Shown: piece after piece, positions 43,294 through 51,477 of the stretch
How the letters are laid out: the number at the start of each line of letters is the position of its first letter
Numbering within the stretch: the stretch's first letter is position 1
NCBI GenBank assembly: GCA_022560735.1
Contig: JADFSO010000016.1
Span: forward strand, 1-64,000
DNA from: Pseudomonadota bacterium
GTDB lineage: Bacteria > Pseudomonadota > Gammaproteobacteria > Steroidobacterales > MnTg04
Reading direction: 5' to 3'
DNA: 64,000 nt
The notes under the pieces: generated by a model
What the model saw: only the letters and a program-made list of their open reading frames with translations
Databases searched by the model: none
What the model was told of the DNA's origin: nothing
Position numbers and translations under genes: made by a program

Positions 43294-45894
43294 TTAGAAC
43301 AGATCCTCCTCGTCGGGTTTTTCCTCGTCATAGTTCGGTTCGATGTTGCCGGGTTCGCAAGCGGGGATTTTTTCGCGTGGCAGAATTTCGAATATCGCAG
43401 ATGGATCATCGGCCCCGGTAAGGCAGCCGGTTTCCGGAGAAATACGAACGGTAATCAGGCCGTCCGGCACGGGCAGCCTGCTGTCCGGCATCCCCTGCAG
43501 TGCGACCCGCATAAAGTCTATCCACATCGGCAAGGCCGTCCTGCTGCCTTCCTCACCGGTTCCCAGCGGTCGTGGATTATCGAAGCCGACCCAGGTGGTG
43601 GCGACCAGCCGGGAATTATAACCGCTGAACCAGACGTCGACCCCGTCGTTGGTCGTGCCGGTCTTACCGGACAAATCCCGCCGTCCAAGGGTCAGGGCGC
43701 GACGACCGGTTCCGCGCCTGATGACGTCCCTCATCATATCGGCAATCAGGTAGGCATTGCGGGCTTCTACAACCCGGACAGCCGCCAGCGACCGATCCAG
43801 GTAAAGCAAAGGATCCTGTGGCAGCTCATCCAGGTCGATCTCCGTTGCCTCGAGATCCGGGTCACCGGCCTGCGGTGACGATGGATCAGACAGTTCAGCA
43901 GCCCGCTCGAGGTCCGCCCGTTGCCGATTCCAGCTTTGCTCACACTCGAAACACGCCAGTGGCGGCTCCGCCTGGTAAATCGTTGCCCCGCTCGCATCGT
44001 CTATGCGCTGGATGAAATAGGGCTGGGTTGCAAAACCTCCGTTCGCAAAAACCGAGTAGGCGCTCACCATCTGCAACGGGGTCAGCGCGGCGCTGCCCAA
44101 CGCCAGTGAGAGATCGTGCGACAATGCGTCGCCTGTGAAACCAAAGCGGGCCAGGTAGCGCACCGCGTAGGAAATGCCGATATCGGCCAGTATGCGGATC
44201 GAAACCAGGTTGCGTGATCTGACCAGGGCTTCACGCATCCGCGTCGGCCCATAGAATTTGCCGCTGTAGTTTTGTGGCCTCCAGGTTTGCTCCAGCGTGT
44301 CGTCGTCAAAAACCACCGGTGCATCGTTGATGATCGTCGCCGGCGTGTAGTCTTTGTCCAGGGCCGCGGAATAAATAAAAGGTTTGAACGAAGAGCCAGG
44401 CTGCCGTTTCGCCTGGGTCGCCCGGTTGTATTTGCTGGCGAAAAAATCAAAGCCGCCTGACAGCGCGACGATCGCGCCGTCCTGTGGATCCATGGCGGTA
44501 ATCGCACCCTGGACCTCCGGAATGCCGGTCAGCCGCCAACCCTCGACTACCCTGACCAGGCGAATCACATCGCCCGGCGCCATGATGTCGGCAGCCGTTT
44601 CCGGCGGGTCGCCCCGCTGTTCGTCGTCTATGTAAGGTCTGGCCCATGACATCGCCTGCCACGGCAAGCTAAGCACGCCATGATTTCTGACGAAGACTTC
44701 CGCCTGGCGTTCCTCTGTGGCCAGCACCAGCGCGACTGCCAGGTTACCGAATTCGGGGTAGGTCTCCAGCGCCGCAGCCCAGGCCAGTTGCTCGGCTTCC
44801 GGTTCCAGCGCCAACCTCGCGTCGTCCTCGATTTGACGCAACGGGACTGTGGCGGCTCCGGGGTCTTCGAGTTGCCCGGTCTGGTCTTCGATGTTCGTAT
44901 CGTCTAACAGAGTGAGCCGGTCCTCCGGTCCGCGATAACCATGGCGCGCATCGTATTCCAGCAGTGCCTGGCGCAGGGCGATAACAGCCGCCTGTTGCAG
45001 CCTGCTGTCAATACTGGTCGTGACCCGATAGCCGGCCGTATATATATCGGGCAGATTGCGGGTCAGCAATTCGCTGCGCACCATCTCCGCGACATAAGGC
45101 GCTTCCACTTCGACGGCCGGGCCGTGGATGCGGGACTCGATCGGTATGGCCGCCGCCGCTTCGGCTTCGTCTTGCTCGATGTAACCGACTTCGAGCATGC
45201 GCCGCAGTACATAGGCGCGCCTTCTGCCGGCGCGCTCCGGGCTGCTGACCGGGTTATCGGATGAAGGTGCTTTTGGCAGTCCGGCAATGGTCGCGATTTC
45301 GGCCAGCCCCAGGTCCTTCAACGCCTTGCCAAAATACACCTCGGACGCGGCACCGACACCATATGCGCGTTGCCCAAGAAAAATCTTATTGAGATAGAGA
45401 GTGAGAATTTCCTGTTTGTTGAGTTCGCGTTCGATACGCAGCGCGAGAAATATCTCTTTCAGCTTCCTGATGTACGTTCTTTCACGGGTGAGAAAAAAGT
45501 TCCTCGCGAGTTGCATCGTGATCGTGCCGCCGCCCTGTCGTCTTTCGCCGGTCAATGCCAGCATCATCGTTGCGCGCACCAGGCCCTGGTAGTCGACACC
45601 GGGGTGTTCGAAAAAACGATCGTCTTCTGCTGCCAGGAACGCGTTGACCATGTCCTGCGGAATGTCTTGAAAGGCTACCGGGATGCGCCGCTGCGCGCCG
45701 AGCTGGGATATCAGCCGTCCATCCCGGCTGTAGACCCGCAGCGGCACCTGGAGACGCACATCGCGCAGAGAATTGACGTCCGGAAGACCAGGCGCCAGGT
45801 ACAGGTAAGCGGAGACCCCGGCCATCAGGAAAACGAAGCTACCGACGAGTGCCGCACTGGTCCCCAGAAAAAGGATTCGTTGGTAAAGTTTCAT
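43294..45894 (-). CDS. mrcA: Penicillin-binding protein 1A
   Basis: An 866-residue bifunctional peptidoglycan synthase. After one N-terminal membrane helix (about 7-33) comes the glycosyltransferase domain with EDDRFFEHPGVDYQG at 90-104, RKLKEIFLALRIE and GAASEVYFGK. An OB-like insert precedes the transpeptidase domain with QPGSSFKPF (active-site Ser in SSFK), SRN, and GKTGTTNDGVDVWF. It ends in a Glu/Asp-rich tail. It diverges from the pilM operon across the riboswitch region, as in many gammaproteobacteria. Confidence 0.96.
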   Translation of the reverse strand: MKLYQRILFLGTSAALVGSFVFLMAGVSAYLYLAPGLPDVNSLRDVRLQVPLRVYSRDGRLISQLGAQRRIPVAFQDIPQDMVNAFLAAEDDRFFEHPGVDYQGLVRATMMLALTGERRQGGGTITMQLARNFFLTRERTYIRKLKEIFLALRIERELNKQEILTLYLNKIFLGQRAYGVGAASEVYFGKALKDLGLAEIATIAGLPKAPSSDNPVSSPERAGRRRAYVLRRMLEVGYIEQDEAEAAAAIPIESRIHGPAVEVEAPYVAEMVRSELLTRNLPDIYTAGYRVTTSIDSRLQQAAVIALRQALLEYDARHGYRGPEDRLTLLDDTNIEDQTGQLEDPGAATVPLRQIEDDARLALEPEAEQLAWAAALETYPEFGNLAVALVLATEERQAEVFVRNHGVLSLPWQAMSWARPYIDDEQRGDPPETAADIMAPGDVIRLVRVVEGWRLTGIPEVQGAITAMDPQDGAIVALSGGFDFFASKYNRATQAKRQPGSSFKPFIYSAALDKDYTPATIINDAPVVFDDDTLEQTWRPQNYSGKFYGPTRMREALVRSRNLVSIRILADIGISYAVRYLARFGFTGDALSHDLSLALGSAALTPLQMVSAYSVFANGGFATQPYFIQRIDDASGATIYQAEPPLACFECEQSWNRQRADLERAAELSDPSSPQAGDPDLEATEIDLDELPQDPLLYLDRSLAAVRVVEARNAYLIADMMRDVIRRGTGRRALTLGRRDLSGKTGTTNDGVDVWFSGYNSRLVATTWVGFDNPRPLGTGEEGSRTALPMWIDFMRVALQGMPDSRLPVPDGLITVRISPETGCLTGADDPSAIFEILPREKIPACEPGNIEPNYDEEKPDEEDLF

Positions 45895-45916
45895 GCTAGG
45901 TAACTGGCTTAAGTCC

Positions 45917-45958
45917 TTGCTTTATAAAGCGTGATTATGCATATTAAGGTCGCATAAT
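45917..45958 (+). promoter_or_regulatory. Probable promoter for the riboswitch-pilM leader, with an inverted repeat
   Basis: A TTGCTT -35-like hexamer at 45917-45922 is followed after 17 bases by CATATT (45940-45945). Transcription from it would begin just before the riboswitch. An exact inverted repeat ATTATGC/GCATAAT (45934-45940 and 45952-45958, 11-base spacer) overlaps the -10 region and the start, and could be an operator. This is pattern reading only. Confidence 0.45.
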
Positions 45959-46040
45959 GTAGGCAAACTCACCGAAAGGTGGGGACGCAAAGCCACCGGT
46001 CTAAAGGAATCAGCCTAGGACAGCGGGGTTGCCGGTCAGG
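45955..46040 (+). ncRNA. Cyclic di-GMP-I riboswitch (GEMM-I) leading pilMNOPQ
   Basis: The sequence follows the Rfam GEMM-I consensus almost base for base: GGCAAAC (45962-45968), helix P2 CTCACC-GAAA-GGTGGG with its GNRA tetraloop (45968-45983), GGGACGCAAAGCC (45982-45994), the tetraloop-receptor arm P3 with CCGGTCTAA (45997-46005), and AGCGGGGTTGCC (46022-46033). The only rightward gene downstream is pilM, about 315 bases on, so the aptamer should sense c-di-GMP and control the pilus assembly operon. I do not see a clear terminator or anti-terminator in the following 100 bases (a T7 run at 46124-46130 has no good stem), so whether binding turns expression on or off is open. Confidence 0.95.
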
Positions 46041-46293
46041 AATCAGTGAGTTTTCTCCGACTTCTACCAGGCCGCCCGGCATTTTCCAAGGGCTCATTCG
46101 TTCCAGGGCAGTAACTAAGCGTATTTTTTTGAACGACGCCGGCCGTTTGTTCGGTGAGCGGTCGACCCTGACCGAGGCGGGAGTATACAGCAGCAGGCGT
46201 CGGGGCAGGGACCGGATGGGCGCGATACGGTCTTTGTCATAATGTGAGCAAAGTCACGTTAGAACGGCGACGGATGCACTAGGATACTGCCAG
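46041..46293 (+). other. Long leader between riboswitch and pilM
   Basis: These 253 bases carry no supported gene. A seven-T run at 46124-46130 lacks a convincing preceding stem. The region would be the expression platform of the riboswitch plus untranslated leader. Confidence 0.4.
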
Positions 46294-46322
46294 TTGCATA
46301 ACTTAATGTGCTGGTCTATCTT
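46294..46322 (+). promoter_or_regulatory. Putative internal promoter downstream of the riboswitch
   Basis: TTGCAT (46294-46299) and TATCTT (46317-46322) are separated by exactly 17 bases, a good sigma-70-like arrangement. It would start pilM transcripts about 30 bases before the GTG and thus escape riboswitch control. The match is by inspection and unproven. Confidence 0.45.
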
Positions 46323-46357
46323 CGACCTGCAAGTAACGGAGCTAAAAAGGAAAAGCT

Positions 46358-47419
46358 GTGTTTTTTGGCAGAAAAAACAAGCCCCTACTGGGTCTGGATA
46401 TCACGACATCCTCGGTCAAGCTGATCGAATTGTCCGGTTCCAGCGGCAACTACAAGGTTGATTCCTATGCCGCCGAACCTACCCCCAACAACGCGGTCAG
46501 CGAAAAGGCGATAGTCGACGCCCAGGCGGTCGGCGAGGCCATTCGCCGGGCGGTCAAGCGCTCCGGAACCTCGAACAAGGAATGTGCGATCGCAATTTCA
46601 GGCGATGCGGCGGTCACCAAGCTGATCCAGATGCCGCGTTCGCTGAACGACTCAGAGATGGAAGGCCAGGTCGAACTGCAGGCCGATCAGTACATCCCGT
46701 TCCCGATGGAAGAGGTTTCATTCGATTTCGAGATTCAGGGCGAATCGGCCAAGGACCCTGAAATGCTGGATGTATTGCTGGTCGCTACGCGCAACGAAAA
46801 CGTCGAGCAGCGCCAGGCGGCGGTCGAAGCCGCGGGCCTCGTCGCCAGGGTGGTCGATGTCGAGGCGTTCGCTCTGGAAAATTCATGTCAGCTATTGACG
46901 CATCAAATGGCGGACGGCGGCATGGATCATACGATCGCCGTCGTCGACTTCGGCGCCAGCAGCACGACCTTCAGTATTTTGCGGGACCTGCGGGTCATTT
47001 ATACCCGTGACTTCGCCTTCGGTGGTCAGCAACTGACCGAGGAAATCATGAGAACCTACGGCCTGAGCCTGGAAGAAGCGGGGCGGGCCAAGAAGGAAGG
47101 CGGCCTGCCATCCAATTTCCAGCCGGAAGTGCTCGATCCTTTCATGGACGAAATGTCTTTGCAGGTCAGTCGCTCCCTGCAGTTTTTCCTTGCTTCCGGC
47201 AGCGGCCGCGAGCAGCCTGAATCGATACTGGTTTGCGGCGGTTGCGCCAATATCCCGGGGGTAGCCGACGTGATCGCTTCGCGAGTGGGTATACCCGCCG
47301 AAATCGGCGATCCGCTCGGTCAGATGAAACTGTCTTCGCGGGCGAAAGCGCTGGGCGTGGTCAAGGATTCAACCGCGTTGCTTACGGCTTGCGGGCTGGC
47401 GTTGAGGAGCTTCGACTAA
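46358..47419 (+). CDS. pilM: Type IV pilus assembly protein PilM
   Basis: A 353-residue actin-like cytoplasmic ATPase-fold protein that binds PilN and links the inner-membrane alignment complex to the pilus motor. Recognisable are LLGLDITTSSVKLIEL (phosphate 1 loop), QVELQADQYIPFPMEEVSFDFEI, VVDFGASSTTFSIL (phosphate 2) and LVCGGCANIPGVADVI near the end. GTG 46358 follows an AAAGGA ribosome site. First gene of pilMNOPQ, under the c-di-GMP-I riboswitch. Confidence 0.97.
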   Translation: MFFGRKNKPLLGLDITTSSVKLIELSGSSGNYKVDSYAAEPTPNNAVSEKAIVDAQAVGEAIRRAVKRSGTSNKECAIAISGDAAVTKLIQMPRSLNDSEMEGQVELQADQYIPFPMEEVSFDFEIQGESAKDPEMLDVLLVATRNENVEQRQAAVEAAGLVARVVDVEAFALENSCQLLTHQMADGGMDHTIAVVDFGASSTTFSILRDLRVIYTRDFAFGGQQLTEEIMRTYGLSLEEAGRAKKEGGLPSNFQPEVLDPFMDEMSLQVSRSLQFFLASGSGREQPESILVCGGCANIPGVADVIASRVGIPAEIGDPLGQMKLSSRAKALGVVKDSTALLTACGLALRSFD

Positions 47420-47420
47420 G

Positions 47421-48002
47421 ATGCCGAGAATTAATCTACTTCCCTGGCGCGAAGATCAGCGTAAAGAACGCCAGCAGAATTTTCTGGTTGCGTCAGCCGG
47501 CGCCGTGCTGATCGGCATCGTCACAATCATGCTGGTCAGCTGGACCTTCGATCGCTTTATCCGCTACCAGAATCAGCGAAACGATATCCTGACCCAGGAA
47601 ATCGCCCTGCTCGACGAGAAAATCGAAGAGATCAAGGGTCTGGAAAGACAAAAAGAGCGTCTGCTCGCACGCATGGAAATTATCGAGCGCCTGCAAAAGA
47701 GCAGACCGGAAGTTGTGCACCTGTTTGATGAATTGGTCCGCACATTGCCCGATGGCGTTTATCTGACTTCATTGAAGCAGAGCAACCGGCGCCTGGAAAT
47801 CAAGGGCGTGGCCGAGTCAACGACCCGGGTTTCCGCTTATATGAGAAATATTGACGCTTCGGAGTGGCTGGAAAATCCCGGTTTGCAGGTTATTGAAACT
47901 GTCGAAGTCGGACCGCGGAAGAAAGCCGAATTCGGGCTGACGGCACGGCAGGTTTCGTCTGAAGAAGAGGACGACGGACTGGAGGAGGCTGGTAACTTAT
48001 GA
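47421..48002 (+). CDS. pilN: Type IV pilus assembly protein PilN
   Basis: A 193-residue inner-membrane protein of the alignment complex. The cytoplasmic head PRINLLPWREDQRKERQQNF is the conserved PilM-binding motif, one membrane helix follows (about 22-44), then a coiled coil (about 45-95) and the ferredoxin-like periplasmic domain. It begins 1 base after pilM and overlaps pilO by 4 bases. An acidic tail (SSEEEDDGLEEAGN) ends the protein. Confidence 0.96.
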   Translation: MPRINLLPWREDQRKERQQNFLVASAGAVLIGIVTIMLVSWTFDRFIRYQNQRNDILTQEIALLDEKIEEIKGLERQKERLLARMEIIERLQKSRPEVVHLFDELVRTLPDGVYLTSLKQSNRRLEIKGVAESTTRVSAYMRNIDASEWLENPGLQVIETVEVGPRKKAEFGLTARQVSSEEEDDGLEEAGNL

Positions 48003-48595
48003 ATATCATAGAACAGCTGCAAAGCCTCGATACCAACGATATTGGTCGTTGGCCGTTATTGTTCAGGGGCATATTGATCGCGATTATTTTTGTCGCAGTC
48101 AGTATCGGCGGTTCCTATTATTTTGTATATCGCACCAAAGCGGCATTGCTCAAAGAGGCCGAGGCGAAAGAAGTCGAGCACAAGCTGACCTTCGTGGCCA
48201 AACAGCGCCGCGCGGCAAATCTCGATGCCTACAAAGCGCAGCTCAAGGAAATGGAAGTTTCTTTTGGTGCAATGCTGCGGCAGTTACCGAGCCGGACCGA
48301 AGTCCCCAGCCTGCTCGTCGATATTTCCCAGACAGGCCTGGCTGCTGGTCTCGAGGAGAGACTTTTCCAGCCGAGCAGCGAAATCAAGAAGGATTTCTAT
48401 GCGGAATTGCCGATCAAGATCCGCCTGCAAGGCAGCTATCATGATCTCGCGCAGTTTGTCAGCGGTATTGCGGCCTTACCTCGAATCGTCACTTTGCACG
48501 ACGTATTGATTCAGCCTGAAAAAAATACGGGCGGAAACAAGCTGATACTCGATGTGACCGCCAAGACCTACCGCTACCTGGAAGAGGAGTCCTGA
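47999..48595 (+). CDS. pilO: Type IV pilus assembly protein PilO
   Basis: A 198-residue partner of PilN with a short cytoplasmic N-terminus, one membrane helix (about 21-44), a coiled-coil stretch and a ferredoxin-like periplasmic domain. The segment FGAMLRQLPSRTEVPSLLVDISQTGLAAGLEERLFQPSSE and the PIKIRLQGSYHDLAQFVSGIAALPRIVTLHD core are typical. Overlap with pilN and 5-base spacing to pilP show tight operon packing. Confidence 0.96.
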   Translation: MNIIEQLQSLDTNDIGRWPLLFRGILIAIIFVAVSIGGSYYFVYRTKAALLKEAEAKEVEHKLTFVAKQRRAANLDAYKAQLKEMEVSFGAMLRQLPSRTEVPSLLVDISQTGLAAGLEERLFQPSSEIKKDFYAELPIKIRLQGSYHDLAQFVSGIAALPRIVTLHDVLIQPEKNTGGNKLILDVTAKTYRYLEEES

Positions 48596-48600
48596 TAACC

Positions 48601-49128
48601 ATGAATACAGGTATGCGTACATGGTTCATGCTCGTGGTTATCGCCGCTTTTGGGCTGCTGGCTGGTTGCACCGGTGGTACAGCCGATCTGGACGCCTTTG
48701 TCAAAAAGACCCTGGCCCAGCCCGGTGGCCGGATCAAGCCGCTCCCGCAGATCAAGCCTTATGACACTTTTTTGTACGAGGCGGATGACGAGCGATCGCC
48801 GTTTACGCCGGATACGCCCGTGGTGCTGGTCCGCAATGCGTCCGGTTCCGCGATCGGTCCGGATACGGACCGCAGCAGAGAATTTTTGGAGCAGTTTCCG
48901 CTGGATTCCATGAATATGGTTGGCACGCTCGAATTGGGCGGAACGATGTATGGTCTTTTGCAAACCAGTAACGGCCTTGTTCACCGGGTCGTCGTTGGCG
49001 ACTACATTGGCCAGAACGATGGGCAAATCAAGATCATTAACGATGTTGAAATCGAATTGCTTGAAATCATTTCAGATGGTCTGGGCGGCTATATCGAAAG
49101 GCCCGCCGCCGTGGCACTGAGTGACTGA
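48601..49128 (+). CDS. pilP: Type IV pilus lipoprotein PilP
   Basis: A 175-residue periplasmic lipoprotein that couples PilNO to the PilQ secretin. The signal peptide ends in LLAGC (Cys22). The unstructured linker contains the PilN/O-binding type segment with DLDAFV, and the beta domain contains FPLDSMNMVGTLELGGTMYGLLQTSNGLVHRVVVGDYIGQNDG, the conserved PilP motif. Confidence 0.96.
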   Translation: MNTGMRTWFMLVVIAAFGLLAGCTGGTADLDAFVKKTLAQPGGRIKPLPQIKPYDTFLYEADDERSPFTPDTPVVLVRNASGSAIGPDTDRSREFLEQFPLDSMNMVGTLELGGTMYGLLQTSNGLVHRVVVGDYIGQNDGQIKIINDVEIELLEIISDGLGGYIERPAAVALSD

Positions 49129-49148
49129 GAATACAGGGAGAGACAGAA

Positions 49149-51317
49149 ATGAAGTTCATGAATCTGCCAGGACGTGATTTGCACGGTGGCAATGGATTGG
49201 GACGCTACGTTGGCAAATGGATAGGCGCCATGCTGGTCTGTTTGTTGGCTCTGCCTGCAGCGGCACAAAGCACTATTCAGCTGGAAGACATCAAGGTTGT
49301 TACTTTGCCTGGCCAGCAAGTGCAGATTGAGCTGCGACTGAGTGGCGCCGCGCCCGAGCCGCTGAGCTTTACGATCAACGACCCGGCGCGTATTGCACTG
49401 GATCTGCCGGGCACCAGCCTGAATATGGACCGGCGGCGCACCAATGTCGGGATCGGACCGCTCAATTCCGTGGTCACCGCTGAAGCCGGTGGTCGCACCC
49501 GGGTCGTCCTGAATATGGATGTACTGGTGCCGTACGAGACACGCGTTTCCGGCAACAGTATTATCATTCTTCTCGGTGTTGCAGGAAGCGCGGACCGGGC
49601 CGCAAGTTTTGCCGGTAGTGCAAGACCCGCCAGCCAGTCGCGCAGTTCGACCAGGATTGAAAATATCGATTTTCGTCGCAGCCCGGATGGTGCGGGTCGC
49701 ATTATGGTGACCCTGAGCGACTCCAGCACAGCCATAGATTTGCGTCAGCAAGGCAACCTGGTCCTGGTCGATTTTCAAGGCGCCAGCCTGCCTGACAGTT
49801 TGCTCCGTCGCATGGACGTGATGGATTTCGCAACGCCTGTTTCATCGGTGGATACGCTGAGAGTCCGCAACGGCACGAGGCTGATTATTGCCGCGATGGG
49901 TGATTTCGAAGAAGTGGCCTACCAGTCTGACAACGTCTTTACCATCGAGATCAGCAAGGCTCCTGAAAAAGACAGGGCTTTTACTCCCGAACTTGAAAAA
50001 GAATATGTCGGCGAGCGTATGTCGCTGAACTTCCAGGATATCGAAACCCGTGCGGTGCTGCAGTTGCTCGCCGATACCAGCGGCCTGAACATGGTGGTCA
50101 GCGACACCGTACAAGGCAGCGTTACGCTGCGTTTGCAGAACGTTCCGTGGGACCAGGCGCTGGATATCGTATTGCGCACCAAGGGCCTGGATATGCGCCA
50201 ACAGGGCAATGTGATCCTGATTGCGCCGGCGGACGAGATCGCCGCGCGCGAACGCCAGGAACTGGAAACCTACGCCCAGCGCCAGGAACTGGAACCGCTG
50301 CGTGCGGAATTCGTACAGGTCAACTATGCCAAGGCCAACGATCTTGCTGAACTGATAAGATCCAGTGCCGAGAATTCCCTGCTCTCGGAGCGTGGCAGCG
50401 TTGCGGTAGACGCGAGAACCAACACCTTGCTGGTGCAGGATACCGAGGAACGCTTAGCCGACATTCGCAGAATGGTGGCGATACTCGATATTCCGATTCG
50501 CCAGGTTCTGATCGAGGCGCGCATCGTCACCGTCAATGACGACTATAGCAGGGAACTGGGCGCACGCTTTGGCGTGACCTATGTCGACGATTTTGGCAGT
50601 GGCGGTCTGTTCACGACCACAGGCAGCGCATCGGGTTCCGGAACGATTGTCGATTCCGCGCTGGACAATATCCAGACCACCGGGCAGCCCTTCCCGGTTG
50701 AAGCGCCGTCGATCACCGATCGCTTTAACGTCAATCTGCCGGTCATCAACCCGGCTGGCAGGGTGGCGCTGGCAATCCTGGACAACGACTTTATTGTCGA
50801 TCTCGAGTTATCCGCGTTGCAGGCGGAAGGACGTGGCGAAATCATTTCCACGCCGCGCGTAGTGACGGCCAATCAGAAGCAAGCCAGCATCGAACAAGGT
50901 GTCGAGATCCCCTTCCAGGAATCATCGTCCAGTGGCGCCACCACGACCCAGTTCAAGAAAGCCGTACTCAGACTGCTGGTGACACCGCAGATTACGCCGG
51001 ATGACCGGATTATCATGGATCTCCAGGTTAACCAGGACAGCGTGGGTGAAAGCGTGGCCAGCGCGACCGGCGGATTCGTCCCGAGTATCGATACTCGCGA
51101 GGTGATCACGCAGGTCCTGGTCAACGATGGCGAGACCGTGGTTCTTGGTGGTATATACGAGACCGAAAACCGCGAAGTTGTCAACCAGGTGCCGATCCTT
51201 GGCGATATCCCGATCATCGGTCGCCTGTTCAAGTCAACGATAATTGAATCCAACAAATCGGAGTTGCTGATATTTATCACGCCGAAGATTCTTCGAGACG
51301 GCAGCAGCGCCTACTGA
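49149..51317 (+). CDS. pilQ: Type IV pilus secretin PilQ
   Basis: A 722-residue outer-membrane secretin through which the pilus leaves the cell. A signal peptide of about 39 residues precedes two AMIN domains (about 42-130 and 165-260), a secretin/TonB short N domain (LNFQDIETRAVLQLLADTSGLNMVVSD), a NolW domain (FVQVNYAKANDLAELIRSS) and the secretin core with VDARTNTLLVQDTEERLADIRRMVAILDIPIRQVLIEARIV and GxxVPF-like EQGVEIPFQESSSSG. It ends with LLIFITPKIL. Last gene of the operon, before two hairpins. Confidence 0.97.
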   Translation: MKFMNLPGRDLHGGNGLGRYVGKWIGAMLVCLLALPAAAQSTIQLEDIKVVTLPGQQVQIELRLSGAAPEPLSFTINDPARIALDLPGTSLNMDRRRTNVGIGPLNSVVTAEAGGRTRVVLNMDVLVPYETRVSGNSIIILLGVAGSADRAASFAGSARPASQSRSSTRIENIDFRRSPDGAGRIMVTLSDSSTAIDLRQQGNLVLVDFQGASLPDSLLRRMDVMDFATPVSSVDTLRVRNGTRLIIAAMGDFEEVAYQSDNVFTIEISKAPEKDRAFTPELEKEYVGERMSLNFQDIETRAVLQLLADTSGLNMVVSDTVQGSVTLRLQNVPWDQALDIVLRTKGLDMRQQGNVILIAPADEIAARERQELETYAQRQELEPLRAEFVQVNYAKANDLAELIRSSAENSLLSERGSVAVDARTNTLLVQDTEERLADIRRMVAILDIPIRQVLIEARIVTVNDDYSRELGARFGVTYVDDFGSGGLFTTTGSASGSGTIVDSALDNIQTTGQPFPVEAPSITDRFNVNLPVINPAGRVALAILDNDFIVDLELSALQAEGRGEIISTPRVVTANQKQASIEQGVEIPFQESSSSGATTTQFKKAVLRLLVTPQITPDDRIIMDLQVNQDSVGESVASATGGFVPSIDTREVITQVLVNDGETVVLGGIYETENREVVNQVPILGDIPIIGRLFKSTIIESNKSELLIFITPKILRDGSSAY

Positions 51318-51373
51318 TTCCCGGAATCAGCGATCGACAGCAAAAGCCTTCCGCATTGCGGGAGGCTTTTTTT
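51314..51373 (+). terminator. Tandem hairpins and terminator after pilQ
   Basis: A 7-bp hairpin (CTGATTC 51314-51320 with GAATCAG 51324-51330) overlaps the pilQ stop. It is followed by a 13-bp stem (51342-51354 with 51358-51370, one G-T pair, loop ATT) and a T tract to 51373, a strong intrinsic terminator. Confidence 0.9.
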
Positions 51374-51375
51374 GT

Positions 51376-51477
51376 GGCCTGGCAGGCCAAAGTCCGACAA
51401 ACTGGCAAGGTGGGGTAGACTCCTGTGCCAGGGGGAGTCTGTCTGCAGCAGCGGACAAGGACGCAAAGGCGGCGAAA
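51376..51477 (+). promoter_or_regulatory. Structured leader of the hydrolase gene
   Basis: Between the pilQ terminator and the ATG at 51478 lie a TGGCC/GGCCA hairpin (51375-51389), two mutually exclusive pairings (CTGGCA 51402-51407 with TGCCAG 51426-51431; AGACTCC 51417-51423 with GGAGTCT 51434-51440) and a third stem (GTCTGC 51441-51446 with GCGGAC 51451-51456, loop AGCA). The exclusive pairing suggests a switching leader; no known class is recognised. Confidence 0.45.

Noticed and set aside
46100-46130. Intrinsic terminator as riboswitch expression platform (T7 run)
   Set aside because: I could not find a stable stem directly before the T run; a weak GCT...AGC pairing is not convincing.
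45979-46242. 87-residue plus-strand frame overlapping the riboswitch
   Set aside because: It runs through the aptamer and its leader, has a Ser/Arg-rich, non-protein-like composition and no ribosome binding site.
51390-51477. Possible second c-di-GMP-I riboswitch (shares CAAACT, AAGGTGGGG and GGACGCAAAG with the one at 45955)
   Set aside because: The shared words are in the wrong spacing, there is no GNRA-capped P2 with complementary arms, and the CCGG...AGCGGGG receptor arm is missing.
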